Shown: in pieces, positions 48,302-57,442 of the stretch
Numbering within the stretch: the stretch's first letter is position 1
How the letters are laid out: every line of letters starts with the position of its first letter
Assembly (NCBI RefSeq): GCF_026113935.1
Contig: NZ_JAPEUL010000007.1
Location: 310,001 to 374,000 of the forward strand
Direction of reading: 5' to 3'
Origin: Marinomonas rhodophyticola
GTDB lineage: Bacteria; Pseudomonadota; Gammaproteobacteria; Pseudomonadales; Marinomonadaceae
Length of the DNA: 64,000 nt
Made by a program: the position numbers and the translations under genes
Notes under the pieces: model-generated
What the model was told of the DNA's origin: nothing
Databases searched by the model: none
Seen by the model: the letters and a program-made list of their open reading frames with translations, nothing else

Positions 48302-49021
48302 ATGCAAAATACAGTAAGAATTGTCCTTGTTAATACTTCGCACCCTGGCAACATCGGTGCCGCTGCTCGTGCCATGAAAAATATGGGGTTAGCGGATCTT
48401 TATCTTGTTGCCCCAAAGGTGTATCCGAGTGAAGAGGCCATTAGCCGCGCAGCGGGTGCGACGGACATTTTAGACAATGCCGTTGTGGTGGAAACACTAG
48501 AAGAAGCTTTGGCCGACTGCCAATTGGTCATTGGCACCAGTGCTCGTGAACGAAATATTCCTTGGCCTTTGGTTGACCCAAGACAGGCGGCAGATTTGGT
48601 GTTTGATGAAGGTTTGCTCACCGCGTTTGTTTTTGGTCGTGAGGATCGTGGATTAACCAATGAAGAATTGCAGCGTTGCAATTATCACGTGCATATTCCT
48701 TCGGTTGAGACCTTTAGCTCATTAAATTTAGGTGCCGCGGTACAGGTCATTGCTTACGAGTTACGCATGAAGAGCTTATTGATGAAAGATGCGCCTGTGG
48801 TTGCGAGTAAATGGGATGTGCCAGCGGCCAATGTGGAGCAAATTGATTACTTGCTTGAGCATCTAGAAAAAGTATTGCTGCAGACCGAGTTTCTTGACCC
48901 AGAGATGCCGATGCAAGTCATGACGCGCTTTCGCCGTTTATTTCAGCGCTCGCGTTTGGACCAACAGGAACTGGGTATGCTTAGAGGGATGTTGACGTCA
49001 ATGGAAAAGAAAATGAAGTAA
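48302..49021 (+). CDS. trmJ: tRNA (cytidine/uridine-32-2'-O)-methyltransferase TrmJ
   Basis: A 239-residue SPOUT-fold methyltransferase that 2'-O-methylates position 32 in the anticodon loop of several tRNAs. Motif 1 is VNTSHPGNIGAAARAMKNMG, motif 2 includes FVFGREDRGLTNEEL and motif 3 is SLNLGAAVQVIAYELR, where the SAM-binding knot forms. In many gammaproteobacteria trmJ sits next to suhB, as here. It is followed by a strong bidirectional terminator. Confidence 0.95.
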   Translation: MQNTVRIVLVNTSHPGNIGAAARAMKNMGLADLYLVAPKVYPSEEAISRAAGATDILDNAVVVETLEEALADCQLVIGTSARERNIPWPLVDPRQAADLVFDEGLLTAFVFGREDRGLTNEELQRCNYHVHIPSVETFSSLNLGAAVQVIAYELRMKSLLMKDAPVVASKWDVPAANVEQIDYLLEHLEKVLLQTEFLDPEMPMQVMTRFRRLFQRSRLDQQELGMLRGMLTSMEKKMK

Positions 49022-49080
49022 TGGCTACTGTGCTGACAAGACGTTGTTGAGAGCTGGTGCCAACTTTTTAAGTTACATAA

Positions 49081-49116
49081 AAAAAACGCTGACTTATTGC
49101 TAAGTCAGCGTTTTTT
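49081..49116. terminator. Bidirectional Rho-independent terminator
   Basis: A 16-bp perfect stem (AAAAAACGCTGACTTA / TAAGTCAGCGTTTTTT) with a TTGC loop, between the convergent trmJ and gnd genes. Confidence 0.95.
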
Positions 49117-49131
49117 AATCGGAAAATAGCC

Positions 49132-50655
49132 TTACGCTTTGCGTTCCGGACGACCTTTTTCTTGCCAGTACGTGTGGAATTTTTGACCTGGTTCTGCGTC
49201 TACTCGCTCATAAGTATGGGCGCCAAAGTAATCGCGCTGTGCTTGCAATAAATTAGCCGGTAGCACCTCTGAGCGGTAGCCATCAAAATAAGCCAATGCC
49301 GAGAAGAAAGAGGGGGTTGGAACACCAGATTGCGCCGCAAGGACAACCGCTTTACGCAGACCAGACTGTTTCTTAGCCATAGCGTCGGCGAAGTAATCGC
49401 TTAGTAGCAGGTTTTCAAGCTCATGATTGTGATCAAATGCGTCGGCAATTTTCTGTAGGAAAGAGGCTCGAATAATGCAGCCACCGCGCCAGATTTTGGC
49501 GATATCACTGAAATTGAGCGTCCAGTCGTATTCTTTTTGAGCCGCGCGCATGATTTGGAAACCTTGTGCGTAAGCGCAAATTTTTGCGCAATATAGGGCT
49601 TCTTCAATCGCTTTTTCCACCTCTTCCGCGACAATGTCGCCGCTTTCTACATCGGCGGTTAATATGCCGGCTGCATGTTCGCGTTCACTGGTTAAGGTAC
49701 TCAGTGCTCGGGCATAAACGGATTCACTGATAATGCCAGCTGGAACGCCCATTTGAGTTGCGCTGATCGATGTCCAACGGCCAGTGCCTTTTTGCCCAGC
49801 ACTGTCGAGAATCATGTCAACAAGGGGGGCGCCTGTTTTATGGTCATATTGCTGTAGAATATCGGCGCTTATTTCAACAAGGTAGCTGTTCAATACACCC
49901 TTATTCCATTTTTCAAATAACTTGCCAATTTCTTCTGGCTCGTAACCAAGTAAAGAACGTAGCAAGTGATAAGCTTCACAAATAAGCTGCATGTCAGCAT
50001 ATTCAATGCCATTGTGAACCATTTTAACGTAGTGGCCAGCGCCATTTGGTCCTAAGTAAGCGGTACATGGTTCGCCTTCGGTCACAGGCTTGCCTGGTGT
50101 GTTGCTTTCAATTGGCTTGCCATTTTCATCGACTTTGGCTGCAACGGCTTCCCACATAGGTTGTAGGTATTTCCAAGAGTCAGCGTCACCGCCTGGCATT
50201 AATGATGGGCCAAAGCGAGCACCCACTTCACCGCCTGATACGGCCGTGCCAAAGAATTTAAATTTTTCTTTGTACTCTGATTCACGACGAATGGTGTCTG
50301 TCCATTGACTGTTTCCGCAGTCTACAACGATATCATCCGCTTCTAGTCCTGCATCAATTAGGCTTTGGCAAACAATATCAACTGGTTTTCCTGCCGGAAC
50401 TAAAACCACAATCACACGAGGTTTGACTAGGTTTGACAGCATGTCTTCCATGCTGGTACAGCCAATGATTCGGGCTTCTTTGGAAGATTCAGGGCGTTCA
50501 GCCGCTTCGGTGTCTAAAACGTCTTGTATTTTATGCGTGTCAAGATCAAAGCCTGCAACTCGGTAGCCATGGTCAGCTAAATTTAAGGCCAAGTTTTTAC
50601 CCATGACACCCAGGCCGACAAACCCAATATTGCAGTTCTGATTTGTTTTTAACAT
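49132..50655 (-). CDS. gnd: 6-phosphogluconate dehydrogenase, decarboxylating
   Basis: A 507-residue enzyme of the oxidative pentose phosphate pathway, giving ribulose 5-phosphate, CO2 and NADPH. The coenzyme motif is GFVGLGVMGKNLALNLADHG, the substrate-binding regions are AVSGGEVGARFGPSLMPGG and HYVKMVHNGIEYADMQ with the catalytic Lys, and the C-terminal helical part has LDSAGQKGTGRWTSI and IWRGGCIIRA. An insert of about 20 residues near residue 175 explains the extra length relative to the 468-residue E. coli enzyme. It is divergent from pckA. Confidence 0.95.
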   Translation of the reverse strand: MLKTNQNCNIGFVGLGVMGKNLALNLADHGYRVAGFDLDTHKIQDVLDTEAAERPESSKEARIIGCTSMEDMLSNLVKPRVIVVLVPAGKPVDIVCQSLIDAGLEADDIVVDCGNSQWTDTIRRESEYKEKFKFFGTAVSGGEVGARFGPSLMPGGDADSWKYLQPMWEAVAAKVDENGKPIESNTPGKPVTEGEPCTAYLGPNGAGHYVKMVHNGIEYADMQLICEAYHLLRSLLGYEPEEIGKLFEKWNKGVLNSYLVEISADILQQYDHKTGAPLVDMILDSAGQKGTGRWTSISATQMGVPAGIISESVYARALSTLTSEREHAAGILTADVESGDIVAEEVEKAIEEALYCAKICAYAQGFQIMRAAQKEYDWTLNFSDIAKIWRGGCIIRASFLQKIADAFDHNHELENLLLSDYFADAMAKKQSGLRKAVVLAAQSGVPTPSFFSALAYFDGYRSEVLPANLLQAQRDYFGAHTYERVDAEPGQKFHTYWQEKGRPERKA

Positions 50656-51161
50656 AAATATTGATCAACCTTTTGGACAATTGGAGGGGAATTGAAGAAA
50701 TAATCTTACCACGAAGCAGTCGTATTCAGGACATATTAGAGGTAAGAAAAATTCAAATAATTGTGTTTTTTTGATGTTTTTTAATAGAAACCTTACATTT
50801 TGGGTGGCCTTTTATTCCTAATCCGCTTCTTATTTAAGGACTTTTTTACAACGTTGATGATTGGTAAGAACTTTCCTGTTAAGTAGGAAGGCAACAAAAA
50901 AGAAAGAAAACTACAAAAATATTAGGCTGTATGAGGGGCTTAAGGATAGGTTGATGCTATTTTAATACGAAATTTTTATAAAAATCCTTATTTATCATTT
51001 GGTTATGAGTTTTTTGAAAATTTCAAAATGGTAATAAAATAACATATTGTTATAACAATATTTTTTTAGATTGTTTTGTTACTATCCTTATCACAGTAAA
51101 AAACTTTCGCATAATAATAAATATGACCAGACAATCTTTATAGTTCAGAGGATCTAGCAAC
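50656..51161. promoter_or_regulatory. Divergent region gnd/pckA with two palindromes
   Basis: A 506-bp AT-rich region with no coding frame. Two palindromes stand out: TTTTGAAA-A-TTTCAAAA (51012-51028) and the perfect 18-bp ATATTGTTATAACAATAT (51044-51061), the latter followed by seven T. They lie about 100-150 bp before pckA and may be operators for carbon-source control or, for the second, a weak attenuator. Confidence 0.5.
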
Positions 51162-52718
51162 ATGAACTCCGCATCAGACGTAATAACTATTCACACAAAT
51201 CTAACGACGCCGCAGTTGGTTGAAAAAGCCTTGCAGAATGGCGAAGGTGTGCTTGCCGATAATGGCGCGCTTGTTGTTGAAACAGGCGCTCGTACTGGTC
51301 GTTCTCCTATGGATCGTTTTATCGTAGAAGAGGCGTCCAGCAAAGATAGTATTCATTGGGGGCCTGTTAACCGACCCTTCCCAGAGGTGAAGTTCGCTCC
51401 TTTGTGGGACAGGGTGGCTGCTTACTTGGATGGAAAAGAGTCATTTGTGTCGAATATTCATGTCGGTGCGGGGGATGAATATTATCTACCAGTTATTATG
51501 CGTACTGAGACCGCTTGGCATCAGCTGTTTGGGCGTAATCTATTTATTCGCCCCGATATTTATAACCCATCAGGCAAGGGTGAATGGCAAATTTTGAATG
51601 CGCCAAACTTTGTTTGTGAGCCGGAACGTGATGGCACGAATTCTGATGGTTGTGTGATTTTGAACTTTGCTGAGCGCAAAGTGCTGATTGCCGGTATGCG
51701 TTATGCTGGTGAAATGAAAAAAGCCATGTTCTCTGTGCAAAACTACCTGTTGCCAGCTTATGATGTATTGCCAATGCATTGTGCGGCTAACGTCGGTACT
51801 GAAGATGATGTTACTTTGTTCTTTGGTTTATCTGGAACGGGGAAAACGACCTTGTCTGCTGATCCAGAGCGCTTTCTAATCGGCGATGATGAACACGGTT
51901 GGGGCAAAGATACGGTGTTCAATATTGAAGGCGGTTGCTACGCCAAAACCATCGATCTTTCACAAAAAAATGAGCCAATTATTTGGGATGCGATTAAATT
52001 TGGTACTATCGTTGAAAACGTGGTGCTAGATCCTAAAACTCGTGTGGCGGATTATGCAGATACTTCTTTGACTCAAAATGGTCGTGCTGGCTACCCACGT
52101 GAGCACATTGAGAAACGTGCTGCCGACAATCGTGCTGGTGAACCTAATGCCATTATCTTTTTAACGTGTGACTTAACTGGTGTTTTACCTCCTGTTTCTA
52201 TTTTGACGAAAGAGGCGGCTGCCTACCACTTTTTGAGTGGTTACACCGCACTGGTTGGTTCCACTGAAATGGGGGCTGGTACAGGCATTAAGTCAACTTT
52301 CTCCACTTGTTTTGGAGCGCCTTTCTTCCCACGTTCTGCCGACGTATATGCGGATCTTTTGATTAAGCGTATTGAGGAGTTTGGTAGTAAGGTTTACCTA
52401 GTCAATACTGGTTGGACCGGTGGCGCACATGGTAAAGGTGGCAAACGCTTTAGCATTCCAACGACCCGTGCAGTGATTGCTGCGATTCAGTCCGGTGTTT
52501 TGGTTGATGCAGAAACAGAGCATCTGGCGGATGTCAATCTTGATGTGCCAACTCAAGTGCCAGGTGTGGATAGTATTTTGTTAAATCCACGTAAAACATG
52601 GTCGGATCAGGCGGCTTATGAGGCGCAAGCTAAGCATCTAATTTCTCAATTTGTTGAAAACTTCAAAAAGTTTGATTCAGTCTCTGAGTCTATTGTGAAG
52701 GCGGGTCCCTCTCTTTAA
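51162..52718 (+). CDS. pckA: Phosphoenolpyruvate carboxykinase (ATP)
   Basis: Converts oxaloacetate and ATP to PEP, CO2 and ADP, the key step of gluconeogenesis. The 518-residue length is normal. The kinase P-loop [20 protein letters not shown] is near residue 220, followed by the metal-binding [23 protein letters not shown]. The N-terminal substrate region has [20 protein letters not shown]. It is a single gene after a long regulatory region, followed by a strong terminator at 52740-52768. Confidence 0.97.
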   Translation: MNSASDVITIHTNLTTPQLVEKALQNGEGVLADNGALVVETGARTGRSPMDRFIVEEASSKDSIHWGPVNRPFPEVKFAPLWDRVAAYLDGKESFVSNIHVGAGDEYYLPVIMRTETAWHQLFGRNLFIRPDIYNPSGKGEWQILNAPNFVCEPERDGTNSDGCVILNFAERKVLIAGMRYAGEMKKAMFSVQNYLLPAYDVLPMHCAANVGTEDDVTLFFGLSGTGKTTLSADPERFLIGDDEHGWGKDTVFNIEGGCYAKTIDLSQKNEPIIWDAIKFGTIVENVVLDPKTRVADYADTSLTQNGRAGYPREHIEKRAADNRAGEPNAIIFLTCDLTGVLPPVSILTKEAAAYHFLSGYTALVGSTEMGAGTGIKSTFSTCFGAPFFPRSADVYADLLIKRIEEFGSKVYLVNTGWTGGAHGKGGKRFSIPTTRAVIAAIQSGVLVDAETEHLADVNLDVPTQVPGVDSILLNPRKTWSDQAAYEAQAKHLISQFVENFKKFDSVSESIVKAGPSL

Positions 52719-52739
52719 AGTGCTTTCCCGTTATATTTT

Positions 52740-52768
52740 AAAAAGCCGCGCTAAATGCGCGGCTTTTT
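52740..52768. terminator. Rho-independent terminator after pckA
   Basis: A 12-bp perfect stem (AAAAAGCCGCGC / GCGCGGCTTTTT) with a TAAAT loop and a T run, 20 bp after the pckA stop. Confidence 0.95.
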
Positions 52769-52827
52769 TATGTCTGATTGCTTTATAATTTAGCACTTGC
52801 CTTCTGAATTCATGTAATCTTTTGTGT

Positions 52828-53607
52828 ATGTTGATTGATAGCCATTGTCACTTTGATTTTGATGTATTTGATGCGTCTCGCGATGTATTAATGTTGCGCT
52901 GTCTTGAACAAGGCGTGGCGGGTTTTTTGGTTCCAGCAACAACCTATGCAAGCTGGTCAAAATTAGAGTCTCTGATTGAGTCTTATCCATCATGGCGTGC
53001 AGCTTACGGGTTGCACCCTTATTTTTTGAAAGAGGCTTTGTTAAGTCAGATAGATTTACTTGGTGAGCAGTGTGAAAAAAGTAAGGTGGTAGCTGTGGGT
53101 GAGATAGGCTTAGATTGTTGGCCTAATGCGGTTGATATGAGCACTCAGATGGATTTTTTCTCTCGCCAGTTACATGTTGCTAAATTATTGAAATTACCAG
53201 TTATTTTGCACGCTAGGAAAAGTTATGATCTAGTGTTTAAATGCTTGCGTGATGCTGAATTTAAAGAAGGCGGAGTAGTTCACGCTTTTAATGGTAGCCT
53301 TGAACAGGCTAAGCGTTTTTTAGGATTGGGTTTTGTGTTGGGAATTGGCGGTACTATTACCTATCCAAGAGCTAAAAAGGCGCATAGGGTATTGGCCTCA
53401 TTGGATGGTCGAGATTTTATTCTTGAAACTGATTCGCCTGATATGCCGATTCAGGGGTTTCAGGGACAAGCAAATACACCTCTTTCGATTCCTTTGATTG
53501 CACAGAGTGCTGCAATAATAAGAGATGAGAGCATCGAACAGATTACAGCTCAGACATATGATAATCTACTTAGGGTTTTTCCTAAGTGGCGTGAGGACTT
53601 ACTTTGA
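52828..53607 (+). CDS. TatD-family metal-dependent hydrolase (YjjV-like)
   Basis: A 259-residue TIM-barrel metalloenzyme. The metal-binding residues are in LIDSHCHFDFDVF at the N-terminus, VGEIGLDCW (Glu), VILHARKS (His), VVHAFNG (His) and ILETDSPDM (Asp). Family members are 3'-5' DNA exonucleases and/or act in DNA repair and protein quality control, as TatD and YcfH do; the exact substrate of the YjjV type is not established. The ATG at 52828 is preferred to the TTG two codons earlier. It overlaps the next gene by four bases. Confidence 0.9.
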   Translation: MLIDSHCHFDFDVFDASRDVLMLRCLEQGVAGFLVPATTYASWSKLESLIESYPSWRAAYGLHPYFLKEALLSQIDLLGEQCEKSKVVAVGEIGLDCWPNAVDMSTQMDFFSRQLHVAKLLKLPVILHARKSYDLVFKCLRDAEFKEGGVVHAFNGSLEQAKRFLGLGFVLGIGGTITYPRAKKAHRVLASLDGRDFILETDSPDMPIQGFQGQANTPLSIPLIAQSAAIIRDESIEQITAQTYDNLLRVFPKWREDLL

Positions 53608-54491
53608 ATAACATACAAGATATTAATGCCCCTATTCGTATTCTACTATTAGGCAGTAATACTGAGGTGGGATTATCTTTATTATCGCTTTCTGCAGGCA
53701 AAAATGAGTTTGAATGGTTATGTCCAGAAGAGTCATTGTTGCTGGATGTAACAAGGAGGGCGGAATTAGATGCTATGACGTTTGATGTTGTCATCGATGC
53801 GTTAAGTCTTCGTCATGCGCTGCAAAGTGATTATACAAAATTTCAATCTACATTACGCTATTTAAGTGAGCAGGGTAGAGCGTCATTGATAATGATTAGT
53901 AGCGCGCGAGTGTTTTCGGGCAACAAGGATGTTCCTTACTCTGAAGTCGATGTGCCAGACAGCTCAGACCCTTACGCCTTAGCGCTAATTGAAGCCGAGA
54001 AAATTGTTTTGAGTCATCCTGAGAACATTGTACTACGCACTGGGTGGTTGTTTAGCGGAAAAGGGGATGACTTCGTTTGCAGAACCCTTGGACTTATTCA
54101 AGATGGCGTTAATCTTGCTTATAAAGATGATTTGATCGGCAGTCCAACGCCCGTGTCCGACTTGGTTCGAGTCATTTTATCTGTGGTGAAGCAAGGTCAC
54201 TATGGTGCGAAAAATAAAGGTGTATACCACTATTGCTGTGCTGAGGAGATCAGTTGGGTGGGCTTAGTCGAGGCTATTGTTGCGACATCGAGCCAGTTTG
54301 ATCCAAAAGCGCAAGTGGAAGTGGAAGCGATCAGTGATGCATTCCCAGAAGTACAGGACATGGTGGTGATGAAACGACAATCATTGTCTTGTCGAAAAAT
54401 ATTTAATCATTTTGGTATAAAGCAGCGCCCATGGCGATCAAAGTTACGCAATTTAGTCAAAGAATTATACCAGGCTGGCAGTCAAAGTTAG
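53604..54491 (+). CDS. RmlD-like NAD(P)-binding sugar-nucleotide reductase family protein
   Basis: A 295-residue short-chain dehydrogenase/reductase-like protein of the dTDP-4-dehydrorhamnose reductase group. It has the N-terminal nucleotide-binding pattern LLLGSNTEVGLSLL, SSARVFSGNKDVPYSE, the Tyr region DPYALALIEAEK and IVLRTGWLFSGKG. The usual YxxxK active-site Lys is missing four residues after the Tyr, so catalysis is doubtful. A TTG start (53604) overlaps the TatD stop, showing translational coupling. No rml or O-antigen genes are nearby; the function is unknown. Confidence 0.72.
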   Translation: MNNIQDINAPIRILLLGSNTEVGLSLLSLSAGKNEFEWLCPEESLLLDVTRRAELDAMTFDVVIDALSLRHALQSDYTKFQSTLRYLSEQGRASLIMISSARVFSGNKDVPYSEVDVPDSSDPYALALIEAEKIVLSHPENIVLRTGWLFSGKGDDFVCRTLGLIQDGVNLAYKDDLIGSPTPVSDLVRVILSVVKQGHYGAKNKGVYHYCCAEEISWVGLVEAIVATSSQFDPKAQVEVEAISDAFPEVQDMVVMKRQSLSCRKIFNHFGIKQRPWRSKLRNLVKELYQAGSQS

Positions 54492-54531
54492 TTGTTTATC
54501 CATTTAAGCAAACGGAATCATAGGGGATGAC

Positions 54532-54948
54532 GTGTACAAAATAAATTATAAAGCAGTTGTGTTGGCTTTTATTCTGCAAGTGCTTGCCGGCGTGGTTTGG
54601 TATGCTTCAACGCCTGTTAAATTCTTAGGTCGACCTGTATGGGAGGATGTATCCACACAGCCTTCTATTGGGATGATCTTGCTGTTTGTGTCTTCATGTT
54701 TTACTTGCCTATTTTTTACCGCTTGGGTACTTGCAAGGGTCAAGGGGGTTTCAGGGAGTGGTCGGTTTTTTTTAGTAATAGGTATGTGGTTATTTATCGT
54801 GCTGCCGAATCATTTTTTTATAAGTATGCAGCTTCACTTAGATGAATCTGAGGTGTTGTATTTATTGTCTTATGGTGCTGTTAATAGCGTCATAGCGGCA
54901 ATCATATTGCCACTATGGCGCTCTTCTCGATCAATATTTAAAAACTAG
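54532..54948 (+). CDS. Small four-helix membrane protein (DUF1761-like)
   Basis: A 138-residue protein with four hydrophobic segments (residues about 10-30, 48-68, 78-98 and 108-128). The order of segments and the WYASTPVKFLGRPVW loop resemble the DUF1761 family of unknown function. It starts with GTG at 54532 after the RmlD-like gene. It is a predicted inner-membrane protein; nothing else can be said. Confidence 0.6.
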   Translation: MYKINYKAVVLAFILQVLAGVVWYASTPVKFLGRPVWEDVSTQPSIGMILLFVSSCFTCLFFTAWVLARVKGVSGSGRFFLVIGMWLFIVLPNHFFISMQLHLDESEVLYLLSYGAVNSVIAAIILPLWRSSRSIFKN

Positions 54949-54959
54949 AGATCGATAAA

Positions 54960-55811
54960 CTAATATAGACTGCTTTCCGGCCAAATCAGCCATAAGCTAA
55001 ATGCGCTGATTATGCCGCTAATGACAACTTGACTGGCCATAATGTGACTGATTTTGTTTGTAAATAACAGAACCAGTGGTGTGACGAATAGGCTGGCACT
55101 TAGCATTAGCATAACCTCTAAAGGAATATCGGCAAGGACATGACTTTGCGTAATCAACCCGCCTAATATTAAAAGCGCTGGAACAAAGGCGTTGTTTTGA
55201 GCGTGTTTTGTTAAATAACCGACAATAACATAAGCCAACATTGCTGCAGCGAACGCTCCTAGTAATTGCCCAATCAGCAAACTACCTCCAATGGACACCA
55301 CTGGAGCAGCACATCCAGCCACAATCATTAAGCCGATAGGTAGAAGATGGTTATGTAAACTGCGTGTTTCATTTTGATATGGTTTTTGTGTTTTGTGGGA
55401 AATAAGGTAATAACACATGACGATCAGCGAGGAGATTACTGCCCAACTTAAGCTCATCATAAAGCCTGTATGCTTTAGCACAGGATTTAGTAAAAAGAAA
55501 AACGATAGTCCAGACAGAAGAAAAAGAGCGCTGTTCGTAATGGCTGGGGTTTTTATTAGACTGAGGCAAAGTAATAATATTATGCCAATGAGTATGGTTA
55601 CTGCGTAATAATCAAGCGCTTGATTCGGAGGAAAACTCAGGCCTGAATGAATCAGGCTGAGTCCTACTACGAATCCACCGAGATAACCAAGGTAAGATGA
55701 TGCACGTAACAATTTACCAGCGACAAGACTGATTATGAGTGCGGCGATAAAAGGGTAAACCGCCGTATGTAATAACATCAGGAGGTTTGTATTGCTGGCT
55801 TCTTGGTACAT
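54960..55811 (-). CDS. Predicted polytopic inner-membrane protein, unknown function
   Basis: A 283-residue, very hydrophobic protein with about nine membrane segments and one cytoplasmic-like charged loop near residues 137-150 (SHKTQKPYQNETRSLHNH). I do not recognise the family. It lies 23 bp downstream of yceI on the same strand, so both may be co-transcribed. YceI-type proteins bind lipids or polyisoprenoids, so an electron-transport or lipid link is possible, but that is a guess. Confidence 0.65.
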   Translation of the reverse strand: MYQEASNTNLLMLLHTAVYPFIAALIISLVAGKLLRASSYLGYLGGFVVGLSLIHSGLSFPPNQALDYYAVTILIGIILLLCLSLIKTPAITNSALFLLSGLSFFFLLNPVLKHTGFMMSLSWAVISSLIVMCYYLISHKTQKPYQNETRSLHNHLLPIGLMIVAGCAAPVVSIGGSLLIGQLLGAFAAAMLAYVIVGYLTKHAQNNAFVPALLILGGLITQSHVLADIPLEVMLMLSASLFVTPLVLLFTNKISHIMASQVVISGIISAFSLWLIWPESSLY

Positions 55812-55833
55812 GTTTGTCTGCTTCCTTAGCTAA

Positions 55834-56373
55834 TTACTGGCGGATGCCTTCTACATAAACATCGATTTCTGTTTTATCAGAAACACCAGGAATAAAGTAA
55901 GTGATGCCAAAATCGCTGCGGTTGATTTCAGCACTCGCTTCAAAACCTGCACGATAACCACCCCATGGATCGCTGCCTTCACCAATCTTATCTACATCAA
56001 AGCTAACGGTTTTGGTTACGCCATGAAGGGTTAGTTCGCCAGTTAACGTTTCGCCATCAAAGGATGTACTTTTGAATGTGAGTGTTGGGAATTGTTTGAC
56101 GTTAAGGAAGTCTGGGCTGCGAAGATGTTTGTCGCGAGCTTCATGGTTGGTGTCAATGCTATCTGTGTTGATAGTAAAGTTAGCGCTGCCAGATTTACCA
56201 TCGTCAGAATAAGAGAAATCGCCCTCAAAGCTGTTAAAGCGTCCTACAGTAGTGCTTACACCCAAGTGGCCAACTTCGAAAGTAACGGCAGAGTGAGCTG
56301 GGTCGATTTTATAATCGGCTGCCATCGTCATGCTTGATGCAAGAGCAAGTGCACTGATAGTGAGTAATTTCAT
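55834..56373 (-). CDS. YceI family periplasmic lipid-binding protein
   Basis: A 179-residue protein with a signal peptide (MKLLTISALALASSMTMAAD) and the YceI lipocalin-like barrel. Motifs are YKIDPAHSAVTFEVGHLGVS, FNSFEGDFSYSDDG, LRSPDFLNVKQFPTLTF and LTLHGVTKTVSFDV. YceI-type proteins bind polyisoprenoid chains and often accompany cytochrome b561 or quinone proteins. It is divergent from a LysR gene and is followed by a membrane gene of unknown function. Confidence 0.92.
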   Translation of the reverse strand: MKLLTISALALASSMTMAADYKIDPAHSAVTFEVGHLGVSTTVGRFNSFEGDFSYSDDGKSGSANFTINTDSIDTNHEARDKHLRSPDFLNVKQFPTLTFKSTSFDGETLTGELTLHGVTKTVSFDVDKIGEGSDPWGGYRAGFEASAEINRSDFGITYFIPGVSDKTEIDVYVEGIRQ

Positions 56374-56513
56374 TCTGATTTTCCTTGTGTCTAGTTTGAA
56401 AGATGGTATTAGTCTAAAGTGTTTTTATTAATAAATAATCCAACCAAAAAACAATTCAATATTAACTAAAAAGAAATGATAATGATGGAACTTTCAGTTT
56501 AATTGGTGAATGA

Positions 56514-57410
56514 ATGGATAAATTGCAAGCAATGAAGGTTTTTTGTCGAGTCTGTGAGGCAGAGAGCTTTAAGTTGGCCAGTGATTCGTTGGGTATTTCT
56601 CGCCCGATGGTGACACGTTATATTAATTTCATTGAGGAAGAGTTAGGCACTAAGCTGCTACAGCGAAATACACGCAATATAAGTATTACTCATGCTGGTC
56701 ATAAGTACTATCAGCATTGCATCACCATACTAGATGCTATTGAAGAAGCGGAAAACGAAATAGGTGAGTTGACACAAAAGCCAAAAGGTCTATTAAAGCT
56801 AAGTGTGCCAATGGACTTTGGTTTATCTCATGTCGTGCCTTTATTGGATCGATTTAGCCGTTTGTATCCTCAAATTGAGTTGGATATTGACTTTACCGAT
56901 AAGCGTGTCGATATGACGGAGTCTGGTGTCGATATCGCTATTCGAGGAGGGGATCTTGGTGGCGATCAATTTGTTGCCCGGCCGTTGTGTCTTTTAACGG
57001 GGTATGTTTGCGCCTCACCCAGTTACATCTTGGAAAAAGGCGAGCTGAAAGATTTAGAGGATTTAAAGCACCATTCATGCCTTCTTTATAATAATGCGCA
57101 GATGCCTGATCGTTGGTCGTTGACAGATGGTGAGGGTGTGTCTCGAACGGTAAGTGTTTCTGGTGCGTTAAGGGCAAATAATGGCAGTGCATTGACACGC
57201 TTTGCGTTGGCAGGATTAGGCGTTATTTATCAGCCCGATTTTTTAGTGGCAAAATATATTGAGTCAGGTGAGTTGGTTAATTTGTTGCCAGATTACAAAG
57301 GCTATGAGTTTAACTTTTACGCTATTTATCCGCAAAGAAAGTTAATGTCTAGAAAAACACGACTATTGTTGGCTTTTTTACAACAAGAGTTAACCAACAC
57401 AAAATTCTAG
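56514..57410 (+). CDS. LysR-family transcriptional regulator
   Basis: A 298-residue regulator with an N-terminal winged helix-turn-helix (MDKLQAMKVFCRVCEAESFK then LGISRPMVTRYINFIEEELG) and a LysR effector domain. The opening sequence is of the CrgA/AaeR subgroup. It is divergent from yceI and probably controls it. It ends in a 16-bp inverted repeat that also covers the end of fabY. Confidence 0.9.
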   Translation: MDKLQAMKVFCRVCEAESFKLASDSLGISRPMVTRYINFIEEELGTKLLQRNTRNISITHAGHKYYQHCITILDAIEEAENEIGELTQKPKGLLKLSVPMDFGLSHVVPLLDRFSRLYPQIELDIDFTDKRVDMTESGVDIAIRGGDLGGDQFVARPLCLLTGYVCASPSYILEKGELKDLEDLKHHSCLLYNNAQMPDRWSLTDGEGVSRTVSVSGALRANNGSALTRFALAGLGVIYQPDFLVAKYIESGELVNLLPDYKGYEFNFYAIYPQRKLMSRKTRLLLAFLQQELTNTKF

Positions 57411-57426
57411 TTGTGTTGGTTAACTC
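57387..57426. terminator. Convergent-gene hairpin
   Basis: A 16-bp perfect inverted repeat (GAGTTAACCAACACAA / TTGTGTTGGTTAACTC) with an 8-base loop that contains the LysR stop codon. It faces fabY from the other side. A strong stem, but no T run. Confidence 0.65.
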
Positions 57427-57442
57427 GACTGTTAATAAGCGC

